From positions 11,444,543 through 11,508,542 of the forward strand of contig OX422183.1 of the NCBI GenBank assembly GCA_949130485.1: a DNA stretch of 64,000 bases, read 5' to 3'. The notes under the pieces were generated by a model. It did no database searches and had not been told where the DNA came from. It was given only the letters and a program-made list of their open reading frames with translations. Position numbers and translations under genes: made by a program. The stretch's first letter is position 1. Every line of letters starts with the position of its first letter. This DNA is from Agelas oroides (taxonomy: Eukaryota > Porifera > Demospongiae > Agelasida > Agelasidae). Shown piece after piece: positions 31,464 through 43,594 of this stretch.

Positions 31464-34400
31464 CTCAGGGGACTTAAGGCCTGGGTCCGTTTCTCGCACG
31501 CGCGCACCGAGATTGGTATCTCGTTATGTACAGACTTGCTCATGAGAAAAAAATTACGGGTTTACCCTAAATTTAGATTTTAACCCTTTCCCTACGAGAT
31601 TTAACTCAACCGAATTTCTGCCTGCAAGCGCAGATAAGCATGCATTCAGCGAGTATGCCGCACATCAAGGGAGAAGAGAACAAGTAAGCATGGTAGCAGT
31701 ATAGTATTAAAACTAGTCAGTATTGAATATCAGAAAAGGGATGCATTTCTGGCAGCTGTGTAGCTAGGGGGAAACAGACTGACTTTTCAGATCAGCCCTC
31801 ACAGCGTGTTAATTGATGATCAGTATGGAGGCCTAAGTTTTGTGTTCTCGTGGGCAGCAAAAAGGCTTGAATTATACTTTCTATTTCTATCAATGATCCT
31901 TGACTGGTCAACACTCTTGTGTTTGGTGCATAATTAGCAAAACCTGCTGTGCATTGTTGTGGTGTGTGTTTGTCCGAGTATAATATTGTTTATGAACATG
32001 ATGGAGTGGACAAAGTAAGAGTTGACTCTACAGGGCAGCATGTGCACATGCAGACGTTTTGCACATGTGCATGCTAGCTGCCATGTTTGATGATAGAACA
32101 TACAAAGAATCCAAAGGAGCAAGTTGAACACTGCCTCATAAGTGCCAGGAAGATAGTTTGAAGGAGTGCTATATACGGGACAGTTTATCTGTCTTTGAGT
32201 AGTGTAGCCACACACTACAAGCTCTGGGCAGGTAAGGCAAAGTGGTTACTGAAAAATACAATCATGCATTTATCGAACAAGTGCTTTATCCAGCTTGGAG
32301 ATGATAGCACAGGATTACGGATGGGATGCCTAACACTTGAAGTAAAGGTGTAAATGTATACCCAGCCTCTCTTTGACTATGATGTCTTTTCCAGTGCTCA
32401 AAGAGAGAGATGCTAGGGGAAGATTAATCTGTGCGCAGTGTGTCCTGAGTCCTCTGGTGCTCTGAAAGGGGTGCTAGGGGAGAACTTATATGTAGTCTCT
32501 GAGAAGGATGTCTGCATTCACTGCTGTTTGCGTTGACCTTACCAAAAGCTGTGACATGAATATAATTATTTTCTCATTTAGCCTGTAAAGAAGTTTACTA
32601 CATAATGATATTCACATGCACAGCTTGTTTGTTTATATTTTGCAAACAGCAGTACTTTGTACATGTAGTCTTTACAGTGGAAATAAATTGGGGAAGTGTA
32701 TCATAGTCTCCTACCCAGGCTCTCCTCACACCCTGAGCTTGCAGTATGAGATTGGTTTCATATGCAAGTGCGACAGTATAGAAATGAGAATTTTGCTTGA
32801 TATGTAAAATAAGAACACAGCATTAACCCTTTACCAACCGATGACGCCATATGGCGTCGTCAGATTTTGGCCGCATGTTATCAGTGGGCGCAATCCTTTT
32901 TGAAGATAGGCTCTGCGCTAGCAGAAAGGGTGGGACAGGGGGAGGTGGGTGGGTGCACCGCTCTGGCTGACAGTGCATGGCGGCGGTTGCAGCTGCCTGT
33001 AGAAAAGCCTTGGTCAATGCCGGGTGGGCCATTTGTCTGCTTTCTTGCACAAACGGGCGTAGAAAACGTTCCTTTCACCTTGTAGGGACTCCATTTCTGG
33101 CATTTTAGGCAGCTTTTAGTCCGGAGGAGCGTTCTCTGGTTGGAGGGCCCTGACTATTGAACGCTCGCTAATGAGTGGGTGTGTCCAAGGTCATGAACCT
33201 ACAGAGAATGTGTCAATGAAGTTTTGAGTCAAGTTTCCAGTGCTAGCTCCAAGCGGAAGTGAAAATACGGACCATGGAAGGTATCCATAGCCTAATAAAC
33301 ACTTCCAGTAAATAGCCTACGGTTGTTAAGGAGTTAACAGTGCAATTGAACTAGGTAAGGATTTTAAAAGACATTGCAGAATGTATGCATAATTTGAATA
33401 TGTGCATTCATAGTGAGGGTTCAATTAGAAGCTCTAAAGCATGCACAATTTCATAATTTCTGCTAATTCTGCCGCTAGAAATTTGTCACATGCATGGATT
33501 ACACAAATATAAAGGACTTCGTCAAATTTACAGATAGAGGAACTAATTGATGCTTGGACACTTAAGAAATGCACTCTTGTTGCACGCACAGAGGTCCACC
33601 AGACATAAGAACTGTAGGATAGGTGGGCTAAGGTTCGATAATCAACATACTTTAAATTCAACTCCAAACAGTCTTCTACCCGGGATTTAGCAAAAGAAAT
33701 ACTACATCTGTTCAAGTACCTTTCCTCGGAAAAAGGATTCTACTAGCGGACAAGTCTGATAATCATGTATTATAGCCAAATTTGGCAACTGCTGCAGCAT
33801 GGTATGGGCTCACAGGCAAGGCCAATGGAAGGGCAAGTATTTTAGTCTTTCTTTTTCGGAGGAGGTGGCAAAGAAGTTATGCATTGTTTTACAGTGTATT
33901 TTCGGACATGATTTTCTATCTCTGCGTACTACAATAGTTTCGGGTATCGAAAACTATCCCAGCCCCAGCATGTCCTGTTGATCTGATGATCTGGCACAGC
34001 TGCTACCGTGCTTAGACCTTTGAAGTCTGAGGTCCGAAAATATATCAGTCCGAGAATAATTTTTTGCCTCTAGCATAGGAACATGAACACATTGAACAGA
34101 CATTCAATTTTAAGCCTGATTTCAACACACAGCATCGACAATTCAACAATGTTTGACCCTTGGTGCATAGTTAGATTGCAGTGTACAGCAACATAGCGCA
34201 CAAATCCACACCACAGCATTGCACAGCAGGCTTGCTAATTATGCACCAAACACAAGAGTGCTGATCAGTTTAGGATCAGGGATAGAAACAGAAAATACAA
34301 TTCAAGATTTTTTGCTGCCCATGAGTACACAAAACTTAGGCCTCCATACTGATCACCTTGATTAATATCACGGCTGTGAGGGTGCACTGCTCTGAGATGT

Positions 34401-35282
34401 TAGTCTGTTTCCCCCTAGCTACACAGCTGCCAGAAATGCATCCCTTTCTGATATCCAATACTGACTAGTTTTAATACAATACTGATACCATGCTCACTTG
34501 TTCCCTTCTCCCTTGATGTGCTGCATACTCTCTGAATGCATGCTTGCAGGCAGAAATTCGGTGAAGTTAAATCTCGTAGGGAGAGGGTTAAAATCTAAAT
34601 TTGGGGTAAACCCGTATTTTTTTTTCTCATGAGCAAGTCTGTACATAACGAGATTCCCAGTGTGAAGCCCAAGCTGCATAAGGCACGTGATATAATGGGC
34701 GCATGCGCATGACAATGGCGTGACTGAACCTGTAAATGGCCGCACGAAAGAGGAATTCAGAGAGTTGTGTAAAGGCGGAGCACAAAACACCACCGTATGC
34801 AAGGTCCGTTCTTGTAGCACTGTAGAGGTTGGAAAGATGTACTATTCTGTCGGGTGGCTTTTGAAAATAGTGTCTACAATCCGAGTTATAATGCTTGAAG
34901 TTGATTAGCTAACCATGGCTTCCTCAGCTACAGAAATTGCCGGTTTGTATGGTTAGGAAGGTCGTATTGAGAAGCCATCCGATGGAATGTCAACATACAT
35001 CACGTACACCAGTTGCATACTGTTCAGGAAGCTTAAGACTATCGCTAAGACCTCCGCCTTGAACTACCGAGGGTGCTCAGGGATGTTTGGTAGAACACGC
35101 CCCCTCCTATGCAGAAGCAGGGTGTGTGGTCTGGGTGTGGTCAAGGAACAAGTAGATGGGTGGGGCTGATATATAAAGTAAACTCTCTGTGGTATTACTT
35201 GTATCTTCATGTCCAACAACAGCCATGAATCAGGTTGAAAAACATGATAAAAACACTGGAGCCAGGCCTTAAGTCCCCTGAG
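31464..35282. mobile_element. 3.8-kb foldback transposon in unit B
   Basis: Ends are perfect 21-bp inverted repeats (CTCAGGGGACTTAAGGCCTG...). Much longer imperfect arms follow: about 31510-31970 pairs with about 34180-34655, including TTTAGATTTTAACCC and GTTTGGTGCATAATTAGCA matched inversely. Unit A has the uninterrupted site (AGACCTAGTACTGGAGG). The loop carries a piggyBac-like MITE. No transposase frame recognised, so mobilisation would be in trans. Confidence 0.85.
32823..33337. mobile_element. piggyBac-like MITE nested in the foldback element
   Basis: TTAACCCTTTACCAACC at the left and GGTTGTTAAGGAGTTAA at the right are inverted repeats ending in TTAA, the piggyBac target. A related element is at 41619-42123. 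Non-coding. Confidence 0.7.
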
Positions 35283-36361
35283 CTATATAGTACTGGAGGA
35301 GTTCACCCAGTTCTATAGTATACCCATGCAGCTACCATTTCAACTTGCAGCACAGAGTTGGCCATTGGCTGAGCAGGATCATCACTCAAATCTGTAATCA
35401 ATCGTTCTATATACCCCAGTGTACATGAAATATAGACTCAAAAATTTGGGTCCGCTGGAATAACATCTTTATGCTTGTCCTGGCTTGTGGACTTTTGTCT
35501 GCAATCACTACACTAAATGAAATATTTTAGTGGGATTATAGTGGCTGTTTTGGCCTAAAAGTGGCCTCGAAAGCAATCTCAGAGTAGCTAATTTCTCTGA
35601 GGGAGCACGCCCCCGACCCCCTATATACCTGCAAGGTCTTTTCACATGCACTCATTACTCAGCCCCTCCCCCCATCCAATCTGAAGTATTTTTCTTCACC
35701 ACTGATTTGGAACTGTACTGCAATGAGTTTGCTCCTCTCAGGGTATGTAGGTACAAGTGCCTTTATAATAGGGTTGGGAATCAGTAGTTATCGGGTGGCA
35801 TGCTCCCTCAGAAAATTTTGAAACATAGATGCTCTGAGATTGCTTCTGAGGCCATTTTGGGACAGAAGCAGAGCTGTAGTAGCTACGTGGTCTGCAGAGT
35901 ACTGCATCCACTTTTTGGCTGTATATCATATCCATGTATGGACGTTACTAAGCCAGCTGACATCAAACAAAATGTAGTGAGAAGAACAGCAGGTGGAGTG
36001 ACAAATGGTCTAGGCGTTCAGCTTCCGCTTCTTTCTTGGCAGAAACTCACTAGAAGGACAAACTCTCAAGCACCTGAAACGGCGGTTTAATTACGCAACT
36101 ATATTGCAGTGGCGTAAATGCATTCCGGGTTCACCCACTGGTCCTTAGCAACAAGCAAGTTGCACAGCCAAACTTGTTTGGACGGTGGTGACTCTCAGTG
36201 GACGGCTTAAGAATGGTAGGGCATAATGTATAACTAGGCGGTGTATAGAATCTTTTGGAAGCTAAAAGGGGAGATTCGAGTGAACCCCCTCGAACCCCTC
36301 TGCCTACGGGCCTGTAAATGTATTCATAATGTGCCATCATTTCACCTTTGTTTCCACACAG
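35283..36361. other. Unit B last intron
   Basis: Homologous to unit A 17351-17665, 18880-18990 and 23440-24001. It lacks the pogo element, and a copy of the 23369 element occupies 35786-36312. No exon recognised. Confidence 0.6.
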
Positions 36362-36489
36362 GCAATGGTCATACTGGCAGCAAACAGTATCCTGAGTCAG
36401 TGGTGTCTGATAAACAGTTTCCTACCTCTCCCATACATGTCACCCCACTAAGAGCTCCCCTCTCAAAGAGCACACCACTGGTGAGTTAG
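36362..36489 (+). CDS. Unit B terminal exon, open
   Basis: Same length as unit A, with four synonymous changes and one Val to Ile; the stop TAG and the internal GTGAGT are kept. The adjacent AATAAA of unit A is not present. The excess of synonymous change suggests selection acted on this exon after duplication, though the number of sites is small. Confidence 0.55.
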
Positions 36490-37479
36490 CAGAAATGGTC
36501 ACTCCTATTTTGTTAACTTGCATGGCAGCAGTGGTGTAGACGGGATCCAGAAGATACGTGGGGAACAACAAGGGCACACAGAATTTGTCAGAGCTTCTTA
36601 GTGAAGCACACAATATCTCAGGATGTTCTGAGGGTACACGCATTCCTGAATTTGAGAGCCTCTCAGGTCAGTTTTGAAGCCATTTTAGGCTACTGCATGT
36701 GATTTCTGCGCCGTACACCGAATGGAACTGCAAAGCAAAGTTGAATCAAGCCCCCAACAAACCAGGGATAACACTTGGTGTTTTCTCATTATAGCTGCTT
36801 CACTGCCGTATCAAATTTTGACCCTGAGTCAATGATGTTAGTGACTTCTCCAAACCTTACTATTGGTGGTACTAATACCGTTGTATGTTATGGCTTGTCC
36901 AATTATTTGCTTTGAGGGCATTGAGTCACTTTAAACATGACAAGGGCACTCCGTGGTTAAATGCGTAAACACTCGAAAGAGCACCCACCCCCGTCTTTGG
37001 CAGACTTGTATAAGGTGCTCTTTTGTGAGACTACAGTATTTGTTTTTGTCAGATTTCTTCTTGTCTGGACCAAACAATAATGTTGGTTAGCTAAACTGAG
37101 ATGGTATACTCCACTGTATACTTGGTACTCTGCCTTTTTCCTCTGGCACTTGCACACATCTTTTCAGATAACTGACAGATACTCAGACAGTCTACCAAAA
37201 CCAGCTATGAGCTACATGACAGATGTCTAAACACTGTTGCATGTGTGCTATCATCCTTCAGTAATGTAGTTAGGCCCATCTTTTAACTCAGCGTGTATTG
37301 ATCTTTGTACATTAGTAACAACAATTTGATTGTGTGCTTCACTTTGCCATCTGTACTGTACTGTGCTGCATGAAAATATCAGTGCAAACTATAATGATTA
37401 GTCAGGCTAAAGTACTTCATTATCCCATTTCAGAGTTTTCTACTTGTTCTGAGTCTTTCACTTGCAAAATCATTGTGCC

Positions 37480-37965
37480 ACTATTCATAAAATTATGGGA
37501 TGTCCAAAACTTGCAAACTTCTGTGAACACTACATACACGACAAACTGTGGTCGGAACAAGTTTATCAAACTAAGCACTGGATTTAATAACAAGCTACCT
37601 TGTTTCTACGAAATATTATAGGATATCCAAAACTTGCAAACTTCAGTCTGTCGACATGTGCACTACTATACTTTACCTGGACTGTGCGGGCTATGTGGTA
37701 CATCAATGTGCCACTATTCATAAAATTATGGGATATCCAACATTTGCAAACTTCTGTCAACATGTGCACTACATACACGATAAACTAAGCTATGTGGTTC
37801 TGAACAAGTTTTGAGGCAACATGTCCACTATTTATCAAACTAAGCACTGGATTTAATAACAAGCCAGCTACCTTGTTTCTATGAATATTATGGGATATCC
37901 AAAACTTGCAAACTTCAGTCTGTCAACATGTGCACTACTATACTTAACCGTACCTCTCTATTGTT
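37480..37965. repeat. Irregular tandem repeat, about four copies
   Basis: Units of roughly 110-180 bp each contain GGATATCCAAAACTTGCAAAC and ATGTGCACTAC, with CACTATTCATAAAATTATGG in some. Unit A has fewer, more divergent copies (25240-25480), so the array expanded in B. Confidence 0.7.
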
Positions 37966-38632
37966 CATGTTTATGAATTACAATTGAATATATCCAAAAC
38001 TTGATAGTTGTAACAGTTTTATCCTGAGTGTTAAATTCTAATGTCTAAGTTCTACAGTTACAGAACCCTGAAACATGTGTGCAGGCAACAGTAAAAGCAG
38101 CTATCCTCAGGTGTATTAAGGCACGGGTGGAAAACAGCTATCATCACATCAACATCAGTATCATAGTTACTGTAGAAGTGTATAGCAACTGTCTTACATA
38201 GACAACTGCTGATTGTATGTAAAATATTCACAACCTCAATTGTTATGGTATGAGCTGAGGATATATCCTGTCCAGTCACCACGGCAACAGAAACTCATAC
38301 TGTTGTATCCCATAAATTGTGCCTGTCTTATAAATAGTATCACCTGAGGATCATATTTCACATGAATTCAGTTACCAATGAACCCTTCAACCTCAAACCA
38401 TTGGATATCTACGAGGGGGTATTAGGGGACTATGTACTTATACAAGTACGAGTAAATCCTTTAGTATGTTCTGCCTGAAAATGTAATATACTATACAGGC
38501 ATGTGATGACATTGATACAGATCAGCAATAACACGTCACATTGACAGAAAAGCTAAACAATGTTCTTGTATGTAGCACTGATTAAGTGGGATACCAGTAT
38601 ACGTCTCAGCCACTTTTAAGAAGTGTTGCCAC

Positions 38633-38667
38633 TAGTCTCGTACCCAGGCAGCCTGGGTACGAGGCTA
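38633..38667. mobile_element. 35-bp MULE-type mini-insertion with 9-bp target duplication
   Basis: The insert is TAGTCTCGTACCCAGG, CAG, CCTGGGTACGAGGCTA: two inverted 16-bp ends and almost nothing between. It is flanked by TGTTGCCAC at 38624-38632 and 38668-38676. Unit A at the homologous place (near 26480) has a single TGTTGCCA and no insert. Ends resemble those of the 7422-8025 MITE. Confidence 0.88.
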
Positions 38668-39410
38668 TGTTGCCACATGCTGGACAGTTGGTGTACTCAA
38701 CAGTAAGTGTGAAGTTGCAGCATGCAAAAAATATTATGCTTGTTCTTCTGGAGGAGGGTGGGGTTGACTGGGCAGTTGTACATATATGGTTACTCAGGTC
38801 CTCTACTCTGTGATGTCACCTCATTGATCATGGTTGACAAGCATTTCTTGTCTTGGACTATTGTAGTTCCAATTTATCAAGAAGTAAGCTTTTATACTAG
38901 CATTGTTCACTTTCCCACTCTATGTGCATAACTAATATCTATAATCATAGTAGAGAAATGTGCATATCTATATATATCTAATCATAATGTTGTGTTGAAT
39001 CTCTGCAAGTCAGCAGTAAACAAATGTCCAGCCCACTATGCAATGAATTTGCACACATGAATTCTGCATGGTATACAAAGAAACAGATAACTAGTCACAG
39101 TCTGTGGGGGATGCAATTCTGTGTGATATTAATATTCATACTTGTGTTATTGCATGTCCAATATATTATTCATTTGTCACATGATTGCACAAACAACGGA
39201 TGGACCATAAAAGCAGTATTCATGGTGAAATCTTTCATTGCAGTCAGGAGAATATTACTATTGCATGGCATAACTTTAACCCCTAAGTGACAAAAGGCAG
39301 CTCAGAAGGTGACAAAGGTCAGAGATTAAGTCTAAACTGTCAGTGAGTGAGGTTGTAATCACTTTCCATTAGCTTTTTTAAGTTTGAGAACTCTATTTCC
39401 CCTTTTTCAG

Positions 39411-39569
39411 GACCTCCCAGCAAGCCAACAACAACAATCATCAATGCCACCACCATCCGAACATTGACCTTCTCTTTCTTTTGGGTCAAGCCCCATCCAC
39501 TTCTTCCTCGTCAACATCACTGAATACTCTAATGGGTCACCAAACACCTTGAATATTTCAGCTGATGAG
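39411..39569 (+). pseudogene. FN3-3 exon copy in unit C, truncated
   Basis: Keeps the acceptor and roughly the first half of the exon with an internal deletion near CTCTTTCTTTTGGG, then jumps at GCTGATGAGA into sequence that in A and B lies in the next intron. The donor and second half of the domain are gone. Confidence 0.85.
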
Positions 39570-40130
39570 ACATTGAATGAACTAAATGGGCCCTTGCTAG
39601 CAGACAGCCTGTGTATTTCTACTATTAGTAAGTAGAATCAGTATTGATGCTTGCCTGGGAAACGGTTAAAATCTAGGTGCTTATATTCAAGTGACGGACT
39701 TGGTTACAAAATATAGCCTCATTCCTATGCTTGCACAGATGTTACAGTTTGGTTAATGACACTTAAAGTTGAGATTGATCTCTCAAGCACTGTCTATTAC
39801 ACTGTAGAATAGTACTAGGAACTGACAGAATATCTACATGTGTACTTTTGTCCACACCTGGTATACTCACCACCTGCCCCCCTAGTGCGGTAAATAACCA
39901 GCTGGAAAAATCAATACATTGGGGCAACCACTTTGTACTCCACAAATAATTTCTTGTCACAGTTCCGAAGAAAAACTGTTACATACTTGATCGTTGAAAG
40001 CTTCATTAATAAGGGAGGGACTCATACCCACTGCATCTGATAGTGACATATGCCTTATTATGTAAATATGTATGTCTGCTGCTTTACATGCTTTTTTTCA
40101 CTAAAAACTCTTTCTCCATTTCCTCTTCAG

Positions 40131-40259
40131 CACGTGCACTCTATGGCATCATTGCTGGTGTGGTGGGAGGATTGTTGCTGGTGGTGATAATAATCTTAGT
40201 GGTGATAGTGATCATTGCAGTCAGGAAGAAGAAGAAGAATAAGACGACGGGGAAAATGA
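40131..40259 (+). CDS. Unit C transmembrane exon, intact
   Basis: 129 bp, open in phase 1-1, one extra Lys relative to A, acceptor CTCTTCAG and donor GTGAGT both intact. No tail or terminal exon follows in this unit, so it is probably an unused copy. Confidence 0.45.
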
Positions 40260-40740
40260 GTGAGTAACATTTGACACGATTGACTGACTGCAGATTAACT
40301 GTGACTAGCACATGTAACTGTGTAACAACAAGCTTCAGTGGCTAGCTGCATTTCAGTTTGTCAGCGTTGATTCGGAACATGAAAAGTCACTTCTCTAACT
40401 CTGCAACTATCTAGTAATGTACGTGTCTTAAATGATGCCCCTTCAGGATGTAACTGCTTCATAAGCACTGGAGACTTGGGCGCTGTGCACCCTTGTACTT
40501 CACGCATATAAATATTGTTATAGGCACACTATAACTACGTACATAGCAGTAATTTAGTGTTCATGAATAAAGTAACCTTCTCATTCAAAGTTATAGTCAC
40601 TATTCAATGGATTGGACTTTCAACAATGGCTGTTGAAAGTTGGATACCCCAAATAGAGTCATCTCCTAAAACTACATCCGGACAGCAATCGAGTTCCACA
40701 TGGTCCAAAACTCAGTTCAAAATCAGTCCATAGTCCAGTC
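40260..40740. other. End of unit C and unique sequence
   Basis: Unit C intron to about 40510, then unique sequence with a CCAGTCC cluster at 40690-40740. No gene. Confidence 0.5.
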
Positions 40741-41228
40741 CAGTGTTGTTTTAGTAAAAGATTTATGCTTTTAGTTTAGTTGTAGTTAGTTTTTCGAGTC
40801 TGCTACTAATTTGGTTTAGTTTGGTTACAGTGGTGGAATACAAACACCAATTATAGTTACGATTGTAGTTATAGTATACAATGACGTTAACACAGCACAA
40901 TACGAAGCTGACTACTGGAAGGATTTGACCATTAAGATGAAGGAATGGGAGCAGCATCTGTAATCTTTTCAGATTCAATTTAGCAGCCAGGAAACTCATC
41001 AGAACATGCTAGGACACATGTAGCTACACAGAAGCATGACTGCTAAACCTTGACCTTCACTAAAACTAAAACCAAAACTATTACTAAGATTTTTGTTGCC
41101 AATTAAATTTGGGTATGGTTATAGTAAGTCAAGATGTACTTTCCTTGTTATAGTTTAGTTAACTAATGTTGTTTGAAGGTTACTAAAATAGGTTTCAGTT
41201 TTAGTTCTGATTAACTTAAACAACACTG
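40741..41228. mobile_element. MITE with CAGTGTTG ends
   Basis: Left CAGTGTTGTTTTAGT and right AACTTAAACAACACTG are inverted repeats. GTCCAGTC occurs immediately on both sides, an 8-bp duplication consistent with hAT, though the host sequence is itself CCAGTCC-repetitive. Non-coding, with many TTTAGTT/AACTAAA motifs. Confidence 0.6.
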
Positions 41229-41504
41229 GTCCAGTCCAGGGTCCAGTCCAGAGTCCAGGGTTTGCACCAGTACCAAGTCAAGGTCTATATAATATGAAAT
41301 ATCACATCTTCACACTCAGATCAGTGGCTGATCCAGCTTGGTTGGGGTGTGGTCACAGTAAGCTGGATTGTGCTGGAAGAGGGAGATGTAGCAGAATAAG
41401 GATCTTCAGACTACTCTTGGTTCTGTCTGTTTTCTTCCTTAGTGCTCTCCCAGAAGTAATGATAATGAAGGGTTCTCAAACTAGCAAACAGCTAATGGAA
41501 AAGT

Positions 41505-41587
41505 GGGTACAACCTTACTAACAGTTTAGACATCATTTCTGACCTTTGTCACTTCTTGAACTGCCTTTTGTCACTTAGGGGTTAAAG
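41505..41587 (-). repeat. Inverted fragment E of the duplicated unit
   Basis: The reverse complement matches the end of units A and B (27050-27133; 39276-39355), including CTTTAACCCCTAAGTGACAA. It shows an inversion next to the tandem array. Confidence 0.75.
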
Positions 41588-41618
41588 TTGAAGCCAATGT
41601 CCAAGTAATATTAACTAA

Positions 41619-42123
41619 TTAGCCCTTTAACACCTAAATTTTTTAGCACTTGAGGCGACTTTTAGCATGCACATGCCTTTAACTGACCATATCTTCATTT
41701 CTGTCTGAGGTCTCACACCAAAACTGAACGCAAGTGCAATTTTAGGCTTAATAAGCAGACTCATGACCTTGACCACGCCCACTCATTAACGAGCATGCAG
41801 TGGTCAGCACTCGGTTGTCAAGCACCAGCTCAGAGCCCAAAGTACCTTCCCTGCCAGAAATGAACCCCTAAAAGGTGAGAGTAGTGTTTCCTGAGCCTGT
41901 TCATGCAATCAGGGTGAGAATTGGCCTACCGGGTGCCAATCATGCCATTTTTACAGCCAAGCCTAGCAGCTGCCATGTGCACAGCAACGTGCGGGTGACC
42001 CCACCTACCTCCCCCTGTCCCACTCTTTCTGCTGATGCAGAACCTGTGTGCAAGCGTGCAGAGACAATCTTTTCTGCGCAGTGCGCAGTGTGACGTTGTA
42101 TACTATAGGGTTTAAAGGGTTAA
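41619..42123. mobile_element. piggyBac-like MITE, second copy
   Basis: TTAGCCCTTTAACACC at the left, TTTAAAGGGTTAA at the right; target TTAA (TTAG at the left by one change). Shares interior words with 32823-33337, such as CCACTCATT and ACCTACCTCCCCCTGTCCCAC read inversely. Non-coding. Confidence 0.6.
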
Positions 42124-42126
42124 TAA

Positions 42127-42939
42127 TTAAGAAGGCTGTACAGGATAGGTTGGGAAGAAAACTGTTGGGAGCTAGTAGAACAGTGGCAGGGGAGGCAATC
42201 CGTGGGGAGATGGGATGGAGAAAGTTAGAAGAAAGAAGAGAGGAGAAGAAGATGTTGTATGGGCGGAGATTCTGGGAGCTAGGCGAAGAGAGGTTGGTGA
42301 AGCTGATAGTAGAAAAATTGAAAGAGTCAGGTGGAGTAGGCTGGAGGGAAGAATATGAGATGTTGCTAAGAAAGTATGGCTTGGAGGAAGCCGAAGAGGA
42401 AGAGTCAGGGTGCAGCAGCAGCCTGGAAGAGGAAAATAGAAAAACAGAACTCGGAAGATTGGCAAGAAGAGGTGGACAGGAAAAGTAGCTTGAAATGGTA
42501 TAAGAAGGTTAAAGAAGAGTATGGGCCAGAGAAATATGTAGGTTCATGGGAGGGACATGTGGCAGTACGGTTGAAGTTCCGGTTGAGGTCAGGGTCTGCA
42601 GGGTTGTTTGAAGATAAAAAGAGATGCGGGATGGTGGAAGAGGACAGATGTGTGCTGTGTAATGGAGGGAAGGTGGAAGATGTTAAGCATTTTGTATTGG
42701 AGTGTGAGGAGTTTGACCAGGATAGATGTCGGCTTCTGGAAAGGATCAAGGGAATTGTGGGAGCAGAGGAGTGGGTGAAGGGATATGAAGAAGGTGATGA
42801 TGATAGTCGAGTGAGTTTACTGCTAGGGAGAAGGGTAGATGTGAATAGGGAGGTGATGGATGACATAGACAGGTGCATAATGAAAGAGATGGTGACATGG
42901 TGGCAGAGGCGTAAGGTGTTGTTAGGTTGGGTTAACTAG
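42127..42939 (+). pseudogene. Non-LTR retrotransposon C-terminal remnant
   Basis: Two overlapping frames continue one protein: the first (to about 42400) reads QDRLGRKLLGASRTVAGEAI and EEYEMLLRKYGLEE; the second carries RLKFRLRSGSAGLFEDKKRC and a zinc-knuckle-like RCVLCNGGKVEDVKHFVLEC, ending at TAG. This is the usual C-terminal region of LINE reverse-transcriptase proteins. The frame change near 42400 and the missing RT core make it a dead fragment. Confidence 0.75.
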
Positions 42940-43197
42940 CTCTTACTCCCCCTGATTACCTGGGTACCGGTGCCCCCTCCTCTTTTTCTCTCTCAGTGAA
43001 CTGACACTAATAAACTACATGTCATGGTAGCTGTATTTATTTATTTATCATATCACACAGTTGTATAAGTATGTCACTTAAAAATCTGCCATGTACATGT
43101 ACTGTGATGGCCCTTACGGGTTCAACTATTCCAATTAAATCATTAAGAAACTGAAACCTAATCAGTGTGGTAAACAGAACCGTAGCCATCAGGTTTG
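42940..43197. other. 3' flank of LINE remnant
   Basis: Probably the retroelement 3' untranslated region, ending in a TTTATTTATTTATC stretch near 43040; no gene. Confidence 0.4.
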
Positions 43198-43594
43198 GGG
43201 GAGACTATAAACACTGGACCCGGGACCCGAGGACCTGGGCCGAGGACTCAGAATCTTGAGGGCTGTGTTGCACTGTAGCAATTAAAATACAACTACTATC
43301 AGTGCCAATGCTACGTGCCTAACTCACAGCTGCAAACCGAAGGCGTTGTTTATAGCAGATAACGCTATTCTCTGACTTCTTTGATCCTCAGAGTAGTCTA
43401 CTGTCAGTTTTGCAAAGCCATGCAGGCTTGCACACACACAAAGCGAGAGAGTCTCGCAACTATTGCATTTGACCTTTGACCCTTGGACCTCAGTGCAGTT
43501 ACCAGTACGCTTGTAGTCTTGCAGTCAATCAATCAATCAAAATTTTTAATGTCACTTGCACAAAAGCAACCAGCCTAAACAGGCTTATGAGACA

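Larger units (their letters stand above)
27134..39358 (+). repeat. Segmental duplication unit B (12.2 kb)
   Basis: Second copy of the receptor 3' segment, directly following A in the same orientation. Carries FN3-3 (broken), TM, tail and terminal exons plus the same downstream DNA. Differs by a large palindrome in the FN3-TM intron, a 3.8-kb foldback element in the tail intron, loss of the juxtamembrane exon and loss of the pogo element region. Confidence 0.9.
36490..39358. other. Downstream part of unit B, no gene
   Basis: Aligns with 24130-27133. Open frames of 60-95 codons occur on both strands but fall in repeats and are not conserved in unit A. Confidence 0.55.
39359..40510 (+). repeat. 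Segmental duplication unit C, truncated
   Basis: Third tandem copy, aligned to unit A 13236-14945 with a deletion from the middle of the FN3 exon into the following intron. Ends where similarity to unit A stops after CTTCACGCATA. Confidence 0.85.

Noticed and set aside
42172..42878. Two - strand frames antisense to the LINE remnant
   Set aside because: They are shadows of the + strand retroelement coding sequence; Ser/Leu/Pro-rich with no domain.
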